Shown here: piece by piece, positions 5,714-7,453 of the stretch
How the letters are laid out: the number at the start of each line of letters is the position of its first letter
How positions within the stretch are numbered: position 1 is the stretch's first letter
Assembly: GCA_045531965.1 (NCBI GenBank)
Contig: JAZSFA010000150.1
Span: 1 to 7,453, forward strand
DNA from: CAMEON01 sp045531965
GTDB taxonomy: Bacteria > Bacillota > Clostridia > Oscillospirales > CAG-272
Direction of reading: 5' to 3'
DNA length: 7,453 nt
Made by a program: the position numbers and the translations under genes
Notes under the pieces: generated by a model
Database searches by the model: none
Seen by the model: the letters and a program-made list of their open reading frames with translations, nothing else
What the model was told of the DNA's origin: nothing

Positions 5714-6247
5714 ATGAGCGACGTGGATCCCCGTCCGCCCATGGGGGACTTGTTGGATCGGTTGATCAGAGATGCGGAAAACACACCGCCTGTAGAAACG
5801 TCGGGGACGGTACCCTCCGTTCAGGCGGATACGGTCTCCGCATCGCCGTCTGAACAGAACGTCACGCCTTTGGGGAATCTTTTGAGCGGACTGATATCCA
5901 ACCCCGCCCTGCTGTCAGCGCTTCCTCAGCTGATTAAGGGGGGGAGCGGGCTGTCCCAGCCCCCGACCATCAACGCCACCGCCGAGGAGGCGGCTCCTGC
6001 CGCCGCGCAGGAGACCGAGAAAGCGTCATCGGCATCTGTCCCAACCGCCACCCACGGGCATGGTTCATCGGGACACTCCGCCGCGCTTTTGTGCGCCCTC
6101 AAACCTTATCTGGGAACTGACCGTCGGCAAGCAGTGGACTATATGATCAGCTTTTGTCGTGTGTGGGACACCCTGCAGGGGATGGGGATCTCCTTGCCCC
6201 TGCTACTCTCGTCCGCCCCGCCTCAGGACAAAGATCGGGAGGTGTGA
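5714..6247 (+). CDS. Low-complexity protein with LLxALKPYL block, second gene of a trio
   Basis: A 177-aa protein, not recognised as any named family. It has no signal peptide and no clear membrane span. Three ordered-looking islands sit in Ala/Ser/Pro/Thr-rich sequence: GDLLDRLIRDAE (11-22), TPLGNLLSGLISNPALLSAL with PQLIKGG (51-77), and AALLCALKPYLGTDRRQAVD through about residue 165. The third block, with ALKPYL followed by basic residues and an amphipathic helix, recalls short clostridial hypothetical proteins carrying LLxALKPFL-xxERR sequences, from memory only. The linker at about 80-122 is disordered and ends with a His/Gly/Ser stretch (THGHGSSGHS). GGGAGG (5701-5706) lies 7 nt before the ATG. 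The gene begins 4 nt after the preceding stop and ends 2 nt before the next start. Codon use looks like that of its neighbours, with no sign of recent transfer. Function unknown. Confidence 0.8.
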   Translation: MSDVDPRPPMGDLLDRLIRDAENTPPVETSGTVPSVQADTVSASPSEQNVTPLGNLLSGLISNPALLSALPQLIKGGSGLSQPPTINATAEEAAPAAAQETEKASSASVPTATHGHGSSGHSAALLCALKPYLGTDRRQAVDYMISFCRVWDTLQGMGISLPLLLSSAPPQDKDREV

Positions 6248-6249
6248 CC

Positions 6250-6717
6250 ATGTATCATCGTACCATGGGGACTTCTTTCCCCCGCCCGATGGGGGGTCGT
6301 GAGCCCAGCTACCGTCAAAGTATCCGTATCCCCCCCAACTACAGCGGGACCGCCGTAGGAGAAACGCCGCCCGAGGGTGTATCTCCTGCCCATGACGGGA
6401 TTGCGCTTGAAGATCTCTCCACCAAAGAGCGCACAGTTCAGACCGCCGCGGGGGCGTCATCGGCGGAGATTTCCGCATCCGACACACCTGCCGCGAAGGT
6501 AAGGGATGAACGTTCTGCGTCTGTCGAAACGGTGACGTCTCCGCTGACCGCCTTGTTTACGGGACAGCATTTCCCATTCGGTCACGGCATAGGAAGGGAA
6601 GAGTTGCTGCTTTTGGGGCTGATCTTCTTTTTGTTGCAAGACCGAGATGCCGAAGGGGCAGATCCTGAGTTGTCCGTGACCCTGCTGCTTTTGGGGATTC
6701 TACTGTTTTGCGGATGA
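6250..6717 (+). CDS. Protein with disordered front and hydrophobic C-terminal tail, third gene of a trio
   Basis: A 155-aa protein of unknown function. Residues 1-36 are polar and Pro/Arg/Gly-rich and include RIPPNYSGTAV (26-36). Residues 37-110 are low-complexity and probably disordered. The end is strikingly different: GREELLLLGLIFFLLQD (115-131), a short acidic linker, then LSVTLLLLGILLFCG (141-155). These are two Leu-rich hydrophobic segments ending almost at the carboxyl terminus, suggesting a membrane hairpin or a tail anchor. From memory, short clostridial proteins with an EELLLLALILLLLxDG-type tail occur near small helical partners like the first gene here, often in spore-formers; this is unverified. 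The ATG at 6250 is set by GGGAGG (6237-6242) 7 nt upstream. A longer in-frame start at 6154 would overlap gene two by 94 nt and is rejected. No strong terminator follows. Confidence 0.78.
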   Translation: MYHRTMGTSFPRPMGGREPSYRQSIRIPPNYSGTAVGETPPEGVSPAHDGIALEDLSTKERTVQTAAGASSAEISASDTPAAKVRDERSASVETVTSPLTALFTGQHFPFGHGIGREELLLLGLIFFLLQDRDAEGADPELSVTLLLLGILLFCG

Positions 6718-6730
6718 ATCAAAAAGCGCG

Positions 6731-6776
6731 GAGGCGCATCATAGGCGGGCGGTGGCGTGATCTGCCGCCTTGCCTC
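6731..6776 (+). other. Nested inverted repeats after the three-gene operon
   Basis: GAGGC (6731-6735) can pair with GCCTC (6772-6776), and inside it AGGCGG (6743-6748) with CCGCCT (6765-6770). This GC-rich stem starts 13 bp after the last stop codon and may protect the 3' end of the trio transcript. No T-run follows, so it is not a classical terminator. A run of seven T residues at 6834-6840 is preceded only by a weak bulged stem. The rest of 6718-6850 shows nothing recognisable. Confidence 0.3.
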
Positions 6777-6851
6777 TGATCCTTTCTCGGAGGTTTGGTT
6801 GTTTGAACAAAAGAAACCTGCCAACGCCAAGAATTTTTTTCGAAAAAGCTA

Positions 6852-6880
6852 TTGACAAATCTCTTTCTTTATGCTATAAT
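6852..6880 (+). promoter_or_regulatory. Consensus sigma-A promoter of the tRNA cluster
   Basis: TTGACA (6852-6857), a 17-nt spacer, then TATAAT (6875-6880): both hexamers match consensus exactly, and TGC directly before the -10 makes it an extended -10 promoter. Transcription should start near 6887, about 22 nt before the first tRNA. A promoter this strong is expected for stable RNA genes. Confidence 0.95.
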
Positions 6881-6908
6881 ATCCAAGCGGTTTGAAAAAA
6901 GGGCTTCT

Positions 6909-6982
6909 GCGAGTGTAGTTCAATGGTAGAATCCCAGCCTTCCAAGCTGGTCGCGTGGGTTCGATTCCCATCACTCGCTCCA
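6909..6982 (+). tRNA. tRNA-Gly(TCC)
   Basis: A full cloverleaf with acceptor arms GCGAGTG (6909-6915) and CACTCGC (6972-6978), discriminator T and encoded CCA (6980-6982). The anticodon stem CCAGC/GCTGG encloses loop CTTCCAA, with anticodon TCC at 6941-6943. The T-loop reads GGTTCGATTCC. It reads GGA and, by wobble, GGG codons. It is the first gene of a three-tRNA transcript. Confidence 0.97.
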
Positions 6983-6987
6983 TTTTT

Positions 6988-7064
<77 letters not shown>

Positions 7065-7071
7065 GTGCCAA

Positions 7072-7099
7072 CCTGCCGGAGGCAACAGCTCCCGGCGGG
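7072..7099 (+). other. Hairpin between tRNA-Arg and tRNA-His
   Basis: CCTGCCGGAG (7072-7081) can pair with CTCCCGGCGGG (7089-7099) around a 7-nt loop, using one T-G pair and one bulged C. The downstream sequence GCGATATTTT is a weak T-tract. It could be a partial terminator reducing tRNA-His expression, or a processing signal in the 52-nt spacer. Confidence 0.4.
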
Positions 7100-7116
7100 G
7101 GCGATATTTTCACCAT

Positions 7117-7194
7117 GGTGGGTATAGCTCAGTTGGTTAGAGCGCCAGGTTGTGGCCCTGGAGGTCATGGGTTCGACTCCCACTACTCACCCCA
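7117..7194 (+). tRNA. tRNA-His(GTG)
   Basis: Acceptor arms GTGGGTA (7118-7124) and TACTCAC (7184-7190), with one G-T pair. G at 7117 is the histidine-specific extra G(-1), facing discriminator C at 7191; encoded CCA is 7192-7194. The anticodon stem CCAGG/CCTGG encloses TTGTGGC with anticodon GTG at 7152-7154. It lies 52 nt after tRNA-Arg and before a strong terminator. Confidence 0.97.
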
Positions 7195-7199
7195 TAATG

Positions 7200-7234
7200 A
7201 AAACTCCCGATCTCGGTCGGGAGTTTTTGTTTTT
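7200..7234 (+). terminator. Rho-independent terminator of the tRNA cluster
   Basis: AAAACTCCCGA (7200-7210) pairs with TCGGGAGTTTT (7217-7227) around a 6-nt loop, followed by T-rich sequence TGTTTTT to 7234. It starts 5 bp after the CCA of tRNA-His and ends the cluster. The A-rich left arm gives some symmetry, but no gene lies immediately on the other strand. Confidence 0.93.
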
Positions 7235-7335
7235 CTGCCGCAGTGCGGCTCCCAATGCCGGGGACGTTCAACCCATGCGAACCACATACCGCGATGGGAT
7301 GTAAACCGATAAATTGTTGTTTAGCGGAGTACGGT

Positions 7336-7453
7336 CAGGAGGAACTTTTTGCAAAAAGTTCCCCCTGGAACCCCCTCAAAAACCTTTAAAAACATTTATT
7401 ATTTAAAGGTTTTGGGAGTTCCAAGAACCTTTTTTCAAAAAGGTTCTTGGTGG
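7336..7453. repeat. Block of three adjacent palindromes, probable dispersed repeat element
   Basis: Three inverted repeats lie end to end. (1) 7341-7362 is a perfect 22-bp palindrome with arms GGAACTTTTT and AAAAAGTTCC around GC; with one mismatch it extends to 7336-7367. (2) Arms AAAACCTTTAAA (7379-7390) and TTTAAAGGTTTT (7402-7413) enclose an 11-nt loop, with outer arms TGGAAC (7366-7371) and GTTCCA (7418-7423). (3) CCAAGAACCTTTTT (7421-7434) and AAAAAGGTTCTTGG (7437-7450) are perfect 14-bp arms around TC. Modules 2 and 3 share the bases at 7421-7423. There is no open reading frame. I recall similar palindromic runs between genes in many gut clostridial genomes, unverified here. The block may continue past the window. 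The preceding stretch 7235-7335 shows only a minor stem GCCGC-AGT-GCGGC and no recognisable gene. Confidence 0.75.

Noticed and set aside
6203..6487. Minus-strand open frame across the junction of trio genes two and three
   Set aside because: Shadow of two plus-strand genes that each have good binding sites; Arg/Trp/Ser-rich product without domain.
6791..6840. Intrinsic terminator before the T-run at 6834-6840
   Set aside because: Only a weak stem (AGGTTT/AAACCT, or TTGG-TTG with CAA-CG-CCAA) is available and it is bulged or badly spaced from the T-run, so I do not call it.
7115..7312. Open frame of 65 codons on the plus strand
   Set aside because: It lies over tRNA-His and its terminator; its N-terminus is just translated tRNA sequence, a common annotation artefact.
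7336..7453. CRISPR array
   Set aside because: The repeated modules are adjacent palindromes of different sequence, with no constant direct repeat and no unique spacers; no cas genes are present.

Overview
The window looks like chromosomal DNA of a moderately GC-rich, low-GC-phylum Firmicute, most likely an uncultured or gut-type member of class Clostridia. The support is SpoVG, strong GGAGG-type ribosome binding sites, consensus sigma-A promoters, tRNA genes with encoded CCA, a clostridial-type variant MurC, an AlgI-like MBOAT paired with a DHHW-family protein, and palindromic intergenic sequence of a kind common in clostridial genomes. The lineage is inferred from gene content, not from a marker-gene search.

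Layout. Positions 22-4182 are a minus-strand block in transcriptional order murC (2710-4182), an AlgI/MBOAT O-acyltransferase (1217-2638) and a DHHW/SGNH-like accessory protein (22-1200). The last two are 16 nt apart and form a polymer O-acetylation module. A 71-nt gap with a hairpin separates murC from that module. A 254-bp divergent region (4183-4436) with two inverted repeats and promoter-like boxes lies between murC and plus-strand spoVG (4437-4757), which ends at a clear intrinsic terminator (4774-4799). Convergent to spoVG is a minus-strand YfcE/MJ0936-type metallophosphoesterase (4806-5330) with a good promoter at 5360-5388.

Divergent from the phosphoesterase are three tightly packed plus-strand genes of unknown function (5491-5709, 5714-6247, 6250-6717), with gaps of 4 and 2 nt. 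They encode a small helical protein, a low-complexity protein with two conserved-looking helical blocks, and a protein with a disordered front and a hydrophobic C-terminal tail. This is the least explained coding part of the window. Next, a near-perfect sigma-A promoter (6852-6880) drives a tRNA-Gly(TCC), tRNA-Arg(TCT), tRNA-His(GTG) cluster that ends in an intrinsic terminator (7200-7234).

The final ~115 bp (7336-7450, running to the window edge) is a run of three adjacent hairpin-forming inverted repeats and is probably part of a dispersed palindromic repeat element.

Functional themes are cell-wall precursor synthesis (MurC), envelope polymer O-acetylation (MBOAT + DHHW), a developmental RNA/DNA-binding regulator (SpoVG), and an uncharacterised three-gene operon. 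I found no CRISPR array, transposase, phage gene or defence system.
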